The notes under the pieces were generated by a model. That model was not told the origin of the DNA. It saw nothing but the letters and a program-made list of their open reading frames with translations, and did not search any database. From IMG/VR virus record IMGVR_UViG_3300020164_000072, positions 1-31,314 of that record: DNA of 31,314 nt. One strand, 5' to 3'. Source of the stretch: a virus. The position numbers were made by a program, and so were the translations under genes. Positions within the stretch are counted from its first letter, which is position 1. The number at the start of each line of letters is the position of its first letter. Below are positions 8,049 to 15,141 of this stretch, piece by piece.

Positions 8049-8403
8049 ACCATTTAATGGTGGATCGATGACTGAGGCAGCCTTCTTTGGATGGATACGT
8101 TCAGGTTTAAGACGAATGTCTATTCGATGGAGACCAAAGAATGAAGTATTAGCAGAAATTAGAAGACCTAAAGAGAATGGAGGGAGAAGTAAATGGGAAT
8201 ATCCATGTAAAACATGTAAACAATGGTTTATAAGAGCACATGTAGAAGTTAATCATATAATTCCCTGTGGCAGTCTTAAAAGTTTTGGTGATATTGGACC
8301 ATTTTGTCAACGACTATTCTGTGAAAAAGATGGATTTGAAATTTTATGTCTTGACTGCCATAAAAAATTAACGTATAATGAAAAGAATAAGGAGAAACTA
8401 TAA
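8029..8403 (+). CDS. HNH-type zinc-binding nuclease-like protein
   Basis: 124 residues from the ATG at 8029 (AGTGGA upstream). A zinc knuckle C60-KT-C63 leads to VNHIIPCGSL (His76), and C107-LD-C110-H111 closes the fold: the arrangement seen in small phage HNH proteins that carry CxxC and CxxCH pairs. Such proteins may nick DNA in packaging or replication, or act as mobile nucleases. The N-terminus is basic (KKLKDRP, GLRRMSIRWR) and suited to nucleic acid binding. Its stop and the next start share TAATG. The fold is fairly sure; the substrate is unknown. Confidence 0.7.
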   Translation: MKKLKDRPFNGGSMTEAAFFGWIRSGLRRMSIRWRPKNEVLAEIRRPKENGGRSKWEYPCKTCKQWFIRAHVEVNHIIPCGSLKSFGDIGPFCQRLFCEKDGFEILCLDCHKKLTYNEKNKEKL

Positions 8404-8564
8404 TGAATTATTTAGCAATTCCTATTATAATAGCTTTAGTGCTACTCAATGTATTTGGTCCAGATGGTGTTTTATTAGTATCAATAGCAGGACCAATGTT
8501 TATAATGTTTTATGTTACTTATAGATTATTTAGAACTATATTTAATTGGATAGATAAACAATGA
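8403..8564 (+). CDS. Small membrane protein, 53 aa
   Basis: A short frame between two overlapping junctions: its ATG (8403) shares TAATG with the HNH gene's stop and its TGA shares ATGA with the next gene's start at 8561. The product begins MNYLAIPIIIALVLLNVFG and has two hydrophobic segments (about 3-18 and 23-40) followed by a basic end (YRLFRTIFNWIDKQ). No family recognised. The double overlap argues strongly that it is a real, translationally coupled gene. Confidence 0.65.
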   Translation: MNYLAIPIIIALVLLNVFGPDGVLLVSIAGPMFIMFYVTYRLFRTIFNWIDKQ

Positions 8565-9007
8565 AAAAATTAATAGATTTTTATTATAATCTTAAAGCTT
8601 TTAAAGACAATCTTAAATGGATGATCCCTGCTGCTTGGAATTTTAGATGTTGGGATTATCAATATAATATTGATTTATTTTCTAAAAGTTTAGAGGTTAC
8701 AGGAAATACAATGATTAAATACGGAAACTGTGTTAATAGTAAAAAGCATGGAAGAAGAGCTATTTATGCAGCACATAAATTAAAAACTGCTTATAACTAT
8801 TATGATGATAAAAGTATAAACTATTTATTTAAAATTAATCCACTTATAAGACAAAATAATACATTAAAACATACATATAAACATTCAGAAAAGTATTTTG
8901 ATAAACTATATGAAGTAGCGTCTAAAAGAGTAAAAGAAATAGAGAAAAATAGACAGAAAGAAGCTTGGACATATTTACATAAACACTTGCCATTTTTTTG
9001 GGATTAA
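8561..9007 (+). CDS. Conserved phage-type hypothetical protein, 148 aa
   Basis: Basic, aromatic-rich, mostly helical protein. The pattern WNFRCWDYQYNIDLF near the N-terminus and the end HKHLPFFWD resemble a widespread phage hypothetical family that keeps a W-DY core and a terminal aromatic-Trp-Asp. No catalytic motif or membrane segment is visible. The start overlaps the previous stop by ATGA, so expression depends on coupling. Function unknown. Confidence 0.65.
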   Translation: MKKLIDFYYNLKAFKDNLKWMIPAAWNFRCWDYQYNIDLFSKSLEVTGNTMIKYGNCVNSKKHGRRAIYAAHKLKTAYNYYDDKSINYLFKINPLIRQNNTLKHTYKHSEKYFDKLYEVASKRVKEIEKNRQKEAWTYLHKHLPFFWD

Positions 9008-9009
9008 GA

Positions 9010-9294
9010 ATGAAATTAACTAAATTAGTTTTATGCCTTGTTGTATTACTTCATTATGTAACTTTTTTAAGTTTTGTGCTTACTTGTTTAATTAGTTTTT
9101 TATTTATACCGTGGTTTGTCGCTATAACTCTTATTGCTTTAGTTATACGAGTAATATTTAGTCCGGATGAGTGCCCTTTAACAACTTTAGAAAATGTCTT
9201 TAGAAAAAAATTAAATTTAAAACCATCTAAAGGGTTTTTAAAAGACTATATTTTACATATCAAAGATACATTAAAATACCTTATTAATAATTAA
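9010..9294 (+). CDS. Small membrane protein with a CPLTTLEN motif
   Basis: 94 residues from the ATG at 9010 (GGGA six bases upstream); an in-frame TTG at 8998 is less likely. Two hydrophobic helices (about 3-28 and 30-52) are followed by ECPLTTLENVFRKKL and GFLKDYI. A CPLT-x2-EN-x2-R motif followed by a GF-x-x-YI segment is reminiscent of DUF2784 membrane proteins. Role unknown. Last gene before a new promoter at 9297. Confidence 0.6.
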   Translation: MKLTKLVLCLVVLLHYVTFLSFVLTCLISFLFIPWFVAITLIALVIRVIFSPDECPLTTLENVFRKKLNLKPSKGFLKDYILHIKDTLKYLINN

Positions 9295-9296
9295 TG

Positions 9297-9325
9297 TTGA
9301 CACAAACAAATTTTTATAGTATTCT
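9297..9325 (+). promoter_or_regulatory. Sigma70-type promoter before the RNase H-fold exonuclease
   Basis: TTGACA at 9297-9302, a 17-base spacer and TATTCT at 9320-9325. The ten bases TTGACACAAA are identical to those at the 645 promoter. AGGAG follows, then ATG at 9352. Confidence 0.7.
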
Positions 9326-9351
9326 ATAAATAATCCTTTTAGGAGTAATTA

Positions 9352-10239
9352 ATGAATAAAGTACAAGGTGGTGTTAAAAAGCCTTTAATTCTCTTTTATG
9401 ATTTAGAATCGCTTCCGCTACAAGCTTATGTCTGGGGTTGCGGCGAAAATCATATTCGACATCAACAATTACTTCCTAATAAAAACATGTGGGAATTAAT
9501 TTGTATTACATATTGCTGGAATGATGACCCTGTACAAATTATTAAATGGACACCAGAAGGCGGTACAGAACAAATGATGAAAGAGTTTGATCTATTACTT
9601 GAAAAAGCCGATCACACTATTGGTAAGAATAGTGATAGATTTGACGTTAAAATTCTTAATGCACATAGAATGTTGCAAGGTCTTCCAGGTAATCCGTCTT
9701 GGTCTAAATACGCAGACGACTTAGAAAAACAAATGAGGAGATATTTTAGACTTCCCTCACAATCGTTAGATTATATATCTGCGCAATTAGGCCTAGGTGG
9801 TAAGGTTAAAATGGAACTTCAAGATTGGATTGATATTGATAGATATTTTGATGTTCAAAAATTATTACAAGATAAACGCTTAGATGAAGTCAGTATAAAT
9901 GCTGTATGCAATAACCAATATAGAACATCTATAGATGATATATTAAAAGTTGGTAAAAAAGCAATGGATAAGATGTGTTTCTATGGTAAGAAAGATACAT
10001 GTGATACTCGTACTCTGTGGAACAAACTTAAAAAACATTTTGAACCCAAATTAAATCTTGCTACACTTTACAACTCTGCTACGGACATTACTTGTAGACA
10101 TTGTAATGGAAGTAATTTAACAAAATGGGGAACTAAAGCATCAGGTAAGACCTTATGGCAAACATATCAATGTAAAGACTGTATGTGTTATGCTGGTAGA
10201 ACACCTATTAAAATGACAAGTAAGACGAGGTTATCATAA
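9352..10239 (+). CDS. RNase H-fold 3'-5' exonuclease with C-terminal zinc ribbon
   Basis: 295-residue DnaQ-like nuclease (RNase_H_2/YprB type). The catalytic acids fit YDLESLP (D17, E19), KNSDRFDVKIL (Asp98) and YGKKDTCDT (Y211, D215). After about residue 245 a zinc ribbon follows: C248-x2-C251 and C274-x2-C277 (ITCRHCNGSN, QCKDC), which may bind nucleic acid. The polymerase already carries proofreading, so this enzyme probably acts in DNA degradation, recombination or end processing; that is inference. Strong ribosome site (AGGAG) and its own promoter at 9297. The stop shares TAATG with the next gene. Confidence 0.75.
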   Translation: MNKVQGGVKKPLILFYDLESLPLQAYVWGCGENHIRHQQLLPNKNMWELICITYCWNDDPVQIIKWTPEGGTEQMMKEFDLLLEKADHTIGKNSDRFDVKILNAHRMLQGLPGNPSWSKYADDLEKQMRRYFRLPSQSLDYISAQLGLGGKVKMELQDWIDIDRYFDVQKLLQDKRLDEVSINAVCNNQYRTSIDDILKVGKKAMDKMCFYGKKDTCDTRTLWNKLKKHFEPKLNLATLYNSATDITCRHCNGSNLTKWGTKASGKTLWQTYQCKDCMCYAGRTPIKMTSKTRLS

Positions 10240-10559
10240 TGACTAAGCTGTATTATGTAGTAGAAATCAAGGCAGGGGGTCGTGAAGAACTTACTGTTAG
10301 ATGCCTGCCTTCATCTATATACAAACTAAAAAAGAGAAGGGGCGTTATATACACATACGACCAATTAATAACATGTGCGGGTTCCATGCTCCTTCATAAA
10401 ATTAACAGCTACATGATATTTGGTTTAGTACTAAATATACAAAATCCTGGTTCTTTAAAACTAAATAATCATAATTTAGAATCTATATTAAAAACTAGGC
10501 TTAGCGATCAGTTAGATAAATATATTATGTTTTCTATGTTGGGAGAAGGATTAATATGA
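10239..10559 (+). CDS. Hypothetical protein, 106 aa
   Basis: No family recognised. It begins MTKLYYVVEIKAGGREEL, with a beta-rich N-terminal half and a helical, basic second half. No membrane segment and no clear motif. TAATG overlap with the exonuclease and ATGA overlap with the next gene place it in one co-translated cluster under the 9297 promoter. Confidence 0.6.
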   Translation: MTKLYYVVEIKAGGREELTVRCLPSSIYKLKKRRGVIYTYDQLITCAGSMLLHKINSYMIFGLVLNIQNPGSLKLNNHNLESILKTRLSDQLDKYIMFSMLGEGLI

Positions 10560-10765
10560 CTTTCTTATTATATAAAAAAGAAGAAGAAATTAAGGATGAC
10601 ATTTCAATTAAGTCTGTGCGAGATTCATTAAAATCGTTAAATGGACAATTAGGGTATTTAGCTTGTGCTCCGATACTTAGTATTGAAGATAAATTTGCAT
10701 TAAAAGCTGCCATATCATTTATATATAAAGCATATAGCACACTAGAATTGGTTATTGACAAATAG
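10556..10765 (+). CDS. Hypothetical helical protein, 69 aa
   Basis: Small all-helical protein with a charged N-terminus (YKKEEEIKDD) and alternating hydrophobic helices; no family recognised. ATGA overlap upstream. Its last codons and stop contain the -35 element of the next promoter (10755-10760), so the promoter begins inside this gene. Confidence 0.55.
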   Translation: MTFLLYKKEEEIKDDISIKSVRDSLKSLNGQLGYLACAPILSIEDKFALKAAISFIYKAYSTLELVIDK

Positions 10766-10783
10766 TTATAAATATATTATAAT
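10755..10783 (+). promoter_or_regulatory. Perfect-consensus sigma70 promoter
   Basis: TTGACA at 10755-10760, exactly 17 bases, TATAAT at 10778-10783: both hexamers match consensus. AAGGAG and ATG (10802) follow after a leader of roughly 12 bases. Probably the strongest promoter in the window; it drives 10802-12121 and possibly the ClpX-like gene. Confidence 0.85.
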
Positions 10784-10801
10784 GAGAAAAAGGAGATATT
10801 T

Positions 10802-11020
10802 ATGTATAATGAAAACTATGACTACATATTATTTGAAGTAGTACTACTCAAAAAAAGACTTAAAGATTACTACCAAGAAGAAGTAACAGATAATAAGGCA
10901 GATATTCTAAATGGTAAAGCTATATTACTTGCTAATGCTTTACAAACGATAGACCATTTAGCACACACACTAGAATTATACGATAGACAATTTATTAGTA
11001 AACAAGAGGATGTTAACTAG
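10802..11020 (+). CDS. Hypothetical protein, 72 aa, first gene of a strong promoter
   Basis: Acidic helical protein starting MYNENYDYILFEVV, probably two helices with a coiled-coil-like pattern (VLLKKRLKDYYQEEV). No family recognised. Its place right after a perfect promoter with a strong AAGGAG suggests high, early expression, a position often held by host-takeover proteins; that role is inference only. The 61 bases after it hold a short hairpin (GCAGT-GAAG-ACTGC) but no gene I trust. Confidence 0.6.
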   Translation: MYNENYDYILFEVVLLKKRLKDYYQEEVTDNKADILNGKAILLANALQTIDHLAHTLELYDRQFISKQEDVN

Positions 11021-11081
11021 TCAATGACTTATGGTATTGCAGTGAAGACTGCCGTAAAGTCAATAAATAAGGAGTGCTTAT

Positions 11082-11309
11082 ATGAAACAGGATTTAAATT
11101 ACGATTTAATGGCAGGATCAAAGAATTTTTATTTCGATTTAATGGCAGAATCATTAGTTGACGACATTAAAACAGCTTCATCTATTAGTGAGGGTGAAAA
11201 GATTCTTTCTGACCAATTACAGTATATTTATACTCAGGGACTTGAACAAGGTGTATTAAATTGTATTGCTAAATTAGAGCACGAACGATTAGTCGGGATC
11301 TGCAAATGA
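11082..11309 (+). CDS. Hypothetical protein, 75 aa, with an internal repeat
   Basis: Soluble, acidic, helical protein; good GGAG site before the ATG. Residues 7-24 hold a repeated unit (YDLMAGSKNFY then FDLMAES) encoded by a 33-base-period direct repeat. No family recognised. Its stop shares ATGA with the SbmA-like transporter start, so the two are translated together and might cooperate. Confidence 0.6.
   Translation: MKQDLNYDLMAGSKNFYFDLMAESLVDDIKTASSISEGEKILSDQLQYIYTQGLEQGVLNCIAKLEHERLVGICK
11102..11153 (+). repeat. In-frame 19-base direct repeat, period 33
   Basis: CGATTTAATGGCAGGATCA at 11102-11120 and CGATTTAATGGCAGAATCA at 11135-11153 differ by one base. The 33-base period keeps frame and duplicates a DLMA unit near the start of the 75-aa gene. 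Confidence 0.8.
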
Positions 11310-12121
11310 TAAAATGGCTCACTGCCCTAGGACTAGTAAATATATTAGAAGTATTATTAGTCTTAGGCTTGACATTCTGGAGAGAACATTTCTGGAATGC
11401 AATATCTACTAAAGATATTCATGGATTCTTTTTTTATTTAGGTATATTTGCCGTATTAACCCTAGTTCTTTGTTTTGTAACATCCTCCAGTGTTTATTTT
11501 GGAACAAGAGCAGCTATTTCTTGGAGAGAGAAACTTAGCGCTTTAGCTAATAAATTTAAGACATCAAAAATAGAAAACGTTTCTCAAAGAATTCAAGCTG
11601 ATTGTTTTGACTACCCTAACTTATGTATTGTATTAGGCGGCGGTGCTTTTAAGGCTTTCCTGTATGTTCTCTTATTCTCTTTATCAATCATATTCAACTT
11701 TAATTCTGTGTGGCTAATATGGATAATAGGTTATAGTATTCTATCCACTGTCATTGCTCATTATATTGGGGCACCATTAGTCCACCTTAATTATAAAAAT
11801 CAAATGCTAGAAGCTACATATAGAAATTCCTTGACAAAATTAAATTTTCGTAAATGTATTGACATTCAACTAAAACTAGCGAAGAAACTCAAGCATCTAC
11901 AGTACTTCCAGAGCTTCTACGGACAACTCGGCGTGATTATCCCCTTGCTCATCATAGCACCAGAGTACTTTAGTACAACGATGACCCTGGGCCATCTAAT
12001 GCAGGCTAATAGCACAATGGGGACGCTTTCTGATTCACTTAGTTATGGCATTAATACTTTTGATCAATTCAACAAACTCCGCTCATGTAAAAAACGCTTG
12101 AAAGAGTTAAAAATCATCTAG
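11306..12121 (+). CDS. SbmA/BacA-like peptide transporter (membrane domain only)
   Basis: 271-residue inner-membrane protein with the order of motifs seen in SbmA/BacA and the related YddA-type ABC membrane domain: WREHFWNAISTKDIHGFFF (25-43), ISWREKL (71-77), NVSQRIQAD (91-99), IPLLIIAPEYFS (212-223), TLGHLMQ (227-233) and a terminal RLKEL. Hydrophobic segments fall at about 3-23, 41-62, 106-131, 135-160 and 205-219. There is no nucleotide-binding domain, as in SbmA, which works on a proton gradient and imports peptide antibiotics. SbmA is about 400 residues, so this is a shortened form. Bases 11880-12040 are markedly richer in G+C than the rest of the gene. Role in infection unknown. Confidence 0.7.
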   Translation: MIKWLTALGLVNILEVLLVLGLTFWREHFWNAISTKDIHGFFFYLGIFAVLTLVLCFVTSSSVYFGTRAAISWREKLSALANKFKTSKIENVSQRIQADCFDYPNLCIVLGGGAFKAFLYVLLFSLSIIFNFNSVWLIWIIGYSILSTVIAHYIGAPLVHLNYKNQMLEATYRNSLTKLNFRKCIDIQLKLAKKLKHLQYFQSFYGQLGVIIPLLIIAPEYFSTTMTLGHLMQANSTMGTLSDSLSYGINTFDQFNKLRSCKKRLKELKII

Positions 12122-12138
12122 CAATTCTTCCAAATATA

Positions 12139-12154
12139 TGTTATTATATATAAT
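12139..12154 (+). promoter_or_regulatory. Extended -10 promoter candidate for the ClpX-like gene
   Basis: TGTTATTAT at 12139-12147 repeats the extended -10 of the 645 promoter, and TATAAT follows at 12149-12154. No good -35 is present. A transcript from here would have a leader of about 15-22 bases containing AAAGGA before the ATG at 12177. Moderate support in such AT-rich DNA. Confidence 0.45.
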
Positions 12155-12176
12155 ATATACAACAAAAGGAAATGAT

Positions 12177-13190
12177 ATGCTGTACTCTAGAAGTAACGAG
12201 ACTATTCTTAAAGAACTAGACCAAGTGGTATATGGACACAAAGCAGCTAAAATGGCTTTGATTACACTAGTCAATCGTTCTAAGATGCGTTATCACCAAA
12301 TATGGCATGCTGAAACACCTGTAGCTCAGGACGATTTAGTTAAGAATGTTAACTGTCTATTGATTGGTAATAGTGGTACAGGTAAAACCCATTTGGTTCA
12401 ATCTTTGTCTAAGATTTGTGATTTTCCTTTGGTTTGTATAGATGCCAACCAATTAGCACCTACTAACGCGTCTGATGGATTTAGTGTTGATAGACTGATT
12501 AAAACTCTTAAAAAAGAAGCGTCTAGGTTGGTAGAAGAAAAGCCAGAAATATACTTTTCTAAAGATGGTGCTCTAGATCAAATGGTTGTGTTTATCGATG
12601 AAGTAGATAAACTAGCCAAAGCATTCGACAGCACTGGTAGTTGGAACCAACATGTACAAGCAGGGTTTCTATCTCTGTTTGAGAACACTACTGAATTGGC
12701 CAATCTTTCATTTATCTTTGCCGGCGCATTTGATAAAATGACTCTTAGTAAAGAAAGTAATAAAAGATCTATTGGCTTTAAAACAGAAGTACATGAAGTA
12801 AATAATGAATTTGATTTGGAACAAGAAGTTATTAAATATGGACTACTTCCGGAATTAGTAGGTCGTATTCATAATATCGTACCTCTTGACAAATTGGAAA
12901 AGGCTGATTATAAGAAGATATTGAGAACTCTTATTCTTCCAAATATGAGAAAAGAATTGAAACATTTTAATTGCCCAAACTTCACCTTGTCTGTTAAAGA
13001 AGAAGAGGATATAATTAATAAAGCTGTAAAATCTAAGATGGGTGTTAGAATACTTAGGAAAGAAGTCTTGAAATTGGCTCAAGAAATAGAATTTGATTAC
13101 GAATGGGAGGTTGTAGCACCAAAACCAAAACCAAAATCTAGAATCTTTGAAGCAGAACTTAAAGACTTGATTGCAAATAAAAAGGACTAA
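12177..13190 (+). CDS. ClpX-like AAA+ unfoldase without N-domain
   Basis: 337-residue AAA+ ATPase most like ClpX. Walker A GNSGTGKT (64-71), Walker B VVFIDE (137-142), sensor-1 region LSFIFAGAF, arginine finger in PELVGR (Arg230), sensor 2 in GVRILRK (289-295). The pore-1 loop GYVG of ClpX appears as GFSV (101-104), keeping the aromatic residue. IGF at 199-201 sits where ClpX has its ClpP-docking loop. The zinc-binding N-domain of ClpX is absent, and the stretch with the RKH loop is deleted (FENTTELANLSFIF). The ATG at 12177 with AAAGGA is preferred to the in-frame ATG at 12138. No protease subunit is encoded nearby. It may use host ClpP or act alone as a remodeller. Confidence 0.85.
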   Translation: MLYSRSNETILKELDQVVYGHKAAKMALITLVNRSKMRYHQIWHAETPVAQDDLVKNVNCLLIGNSGTGKTHLVQSLSKICDFPLVCIDANQLAPTNASDGFSVDRLIKTLKKEASRLVEEKPEIYFSKDGALDQMVVFIDEVDKLAKAFDSTGSWNQHVQAGFLSLFENTTELANLSFIFAGAFDKMTLSKESNKRSIGFKTEVHEVNNEFDLEQEVIKYGLLPELVGRIHNIVPLDKLEKADYKKILRTLILPNMRKELKHFNCPNFTLSVKEEEDIINKAVKSKMGVRILRKEVLKLAQEIEFDYEWEVVAPKPKPKSRIFEAELKDLIANKKD

Positions 13191-13193
13191 ACT

Positions 13194-13310
13194 ATGCCAA
13201 CTGTAATGATGATAGCTTTAGGTATTGGTGTCCTAGTCCCATTAGCGGGACTAGGTTTCTTAACTGCAGCACTTGTTATCTGGTGCGTTTATAATGAAAC
13301 TACTTTTTAG
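13194..13310 (+). CDS. Tiny hydrophobic protein, 38 aa, at the convergence point
   Basis: Short frame with AAGGA seven bases upstream of its ATG. The product is almost one membrane helix (MIALGIGVLVPLAGLGF and on to LVIWCVYNE). It overlaps the end of the opposing ejection-protein gene by 11 bases, and its middle is made of a perfect inverted repeat. It may be a real small membrane protein or a chance frame over a terminator. Confidence 0.4.
   Translation: MPTVMMIALGIGVLVPLAGLGFLTAALVIWCVYNETTF
13232..13261 (+). terminator. Strong hairpin between converging arms
   Basis: Perfect 9-bp stem CCTAGTCCC (13232-13240) / GGGACTAGG (13247-13255) with loop ATTAGC, followed by TTTCTT. It would end plus-strand transcription from the early arm; on the minus strand the hairpin has no T run. 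It lies within the 38-aa frame. Confidence 0.65.
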
Positions 13311-15141
13311 ACTTGTCGTCTAAATAAGAATCACCTGGCGGTGCTAAATAAGTATCTGTAAAACCTTGTGGACCACTACCATCAAATATATGAGCAACAC
13401 GTCTTGCAGACATACCAGGACCAGCAATAGATACTTTATCTAAAACTTTTTTAAATGTCATTAATAATGTTTGTTCATTTGGTTTAGACATTAATTTAGC
13501 AACGTCCGGTTTCCATTTCCCATTAATTGTTAAATCAACCAATGCTTTATTATATCTACCTAGTGTAAGATCATCTACGAAACTTGAAAGACGACTAAAG
13601 ATAGTCGCAGATCCATTCATAAGATTTCCTCTTATAGAAGTACCTGCATTAACGCCTTCTGGTTTTGCTTTAAGCAATGATTCTAAAGGCGATTGTCTAA
13701 TCTGATTTAATACTTGTATTACATCAGAAGCTTGATAGTCATTACCACCGGTACGTTTAACAGCTTCTATAAATCTAGATTGTTTTTCAGGAGTGCTCCA
13801 TAATTTATTATACATCTGATCTAAAGTAACCTCACCATTTATAGCTCTAGGTTCTGGTTTAATCATTCCTAATTCTTTATTAATCTGACTCTTTAATGTA
13901 AGTCTTTCAGCTATTTTCCTAGCTTGAGCATATTGAGGATATTCACTATCTAATCTATCAACAATCTGTGCTCTAGCATCTTGTAAAACAGATTTTTCAG
14001 AAGCTGATATTGTTTTTTCATTTCCATTTAAAAATGTTTTATTATTATATAATTGACTATCAATCTCTTTTTTTACGGCATCAAGTTTTAATACGCTGTT
14101 ATCAGGCATTTCTTTTAAAGCTTGAGGCATCAAAGGATTTTTATTTAGTGCTTGAAGTTCATTAGAAATTACAGGATGACTTAATAAAGCTTCTGATGTT
14201 TGAGGAGTAGCTTGTAAGGGTGCTAAGTCTTCATACATTTTAGCTTTAGTTGTTTTAGCTACTTCATCACCTTCAGGAACAAAATTATCTATAAGGTCTT
14301 TAACTTTTGTTTTTAATACACTAGATCTGTCATTTAAATATTTAGCTGCTTCTAGTTTACTTTGTTGAGAAACTAAATATCCTTTCTCTGCCTGAGGTAA
14401 TATATTACCTCCCACAGTTTCTCCTGGAGTTAATGTTACACCGACTCTGTCAGCAGCTTGTCCTCTAACTAACGTATTGTTTAAATTAGTTGTATTACTA
14501 ATATTAGAAGCAATTTCCTGTGTGGCAGCATCTTCTGGTTTGAATAATTTCCTTAATAAACCTGGAGAAGATTCAGCCGTGGAATTTAATAAGGATTTAG
14601 CACCCATCCAGCCTAGTTCACCTGCAGCCCCAAATACGCCAGACATTGCAGCCCCATATAAGCCTCTTTCTTGTCTTTGTTCTGGAGATCCATATTGACT
14701 CCCCATTAAAGTTCCACCTGTAGCAGCATAAGATGCTATTTTAGTAGCAAGATTAGCTTTAGCTACTGGTAATAAGGCCTCTTGTCCAATATATCCTGAA
14801 AACTCCCCTATTTTTGAAGCTACTGGATGATCTATAAGATCTTGGGCATATTCTCTTTCTTTTTGTTGATTCAATTGTGTAACAGCTTTATTAAATTTAT
14901 CTGGGAGATAATTAGATAATAATTGTAATCCGCCTTCAGCAGTTCTACCAAAAGCCCTATTCCAGCCGTCTATAGCAGACATAAAAGCACTATTATGTAC
15001 TGGCTCTTGTTGTGCTTCTTGTTTAGGAACTAAATCTTGAAATTGATTTTTAGGCGAAGCAACAGAATTATCTGGAGTAGTGTTAACTTCAGGAGAACTT
15101 GTATCTGGCTGTTTAGGAATTAAATCATCAAAAGAACCCAT
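13300..15141 (-). CDS. Ejection / DNA-transfer protein (gp16 position)
   Basis: 613-residue protein, last of the virion operon and in the place of P22 gp16, the ejection protein that helps DNA cross the inner membrane. The N-terminus repeats a short motif (FDDLIPKQ at 4-11 and FQDLVPKQ at 33-40) often seen in phage ejection proteins. Two small-residue-rich stretches (about 85-180, for example GQEALLPVAKANLATKIASY) could insert in a membrane; the rest is helical. AAAGGA precedes the ATG, which shares TAATG with the previous stop. It probably travels in the capsid and is released at infection. Role assigned from position and composition rather than clear homology. Confidence 0.65.
   Translation of the reverse strand: MGSFDDLIPKQPDTSSPEVNTTPDNSVASPKNQFQDLVPKQEAQQEPVHNSAFMSAIDGWNRAFGRTAEGGLQLLSNYLPDKFNKAVTQLNQQKEREYAQDLIDHPVASKIGEFSGYIGQEALLPVAKANLATKIASYAATGGTLMGSQYGSPEQRQERGLYGAAMSGVFGAAGELGWMGAKSLLNSTAESSPGLLRKLFKPEDAATQEIASNISNTTNLNNTLVRGQAADRVGVTLTPGETVGGNILPQAEKGYLVSQQSKLEAAKYLNDRSSVLKTKVKDLIDNFVPEGDEVAKTTKAKMYEDLAPLQATPQTSEALLSHPVISNELQALNKNPLMPQALKEMPDNSVLKLDAVKKEIDSQLYNNKTFLNGNEKTISASEKSVLQDARAQIVDRLDSEYPQYAQARKIAERLTLKSQINKELGMIKPEPRAINGEVTLDQMYNKLWSTPEKQSRFIEAVKRTGGNDYQASDVIQVLNQIRQSPLESLLKAKPEGVNAGTSIRGNLMNGSATIFSRLSSFVDDLTLGRYNKALVDLTINGKWKPDVAKLMSKPNEQTLLMTFKKVLDKVSIAGPGMSARRVAHIFDGSGPQGFTDTYLAPPGDSYLDDKSKK

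Noticed and set aside
11024-11161. 45-aa frame starting MTYGIAVKTAVK
   Set aside because: It overlaps the better-supported gene at 11082 in another frame and has a poor ribosome site; its repeat is only the shadow of the DNA repeat.
11831-11864. Two TTGACA hexamers inside the transporter gene
   Set aside because: No usable -10 at 16-18 bases for either, and no gene start follows.
12138-12176. Earlier start for the ClpX-like gene
   Set aside because: It would lie within the promoter-like region; ATG 12177 has AAAGGA and the family start.
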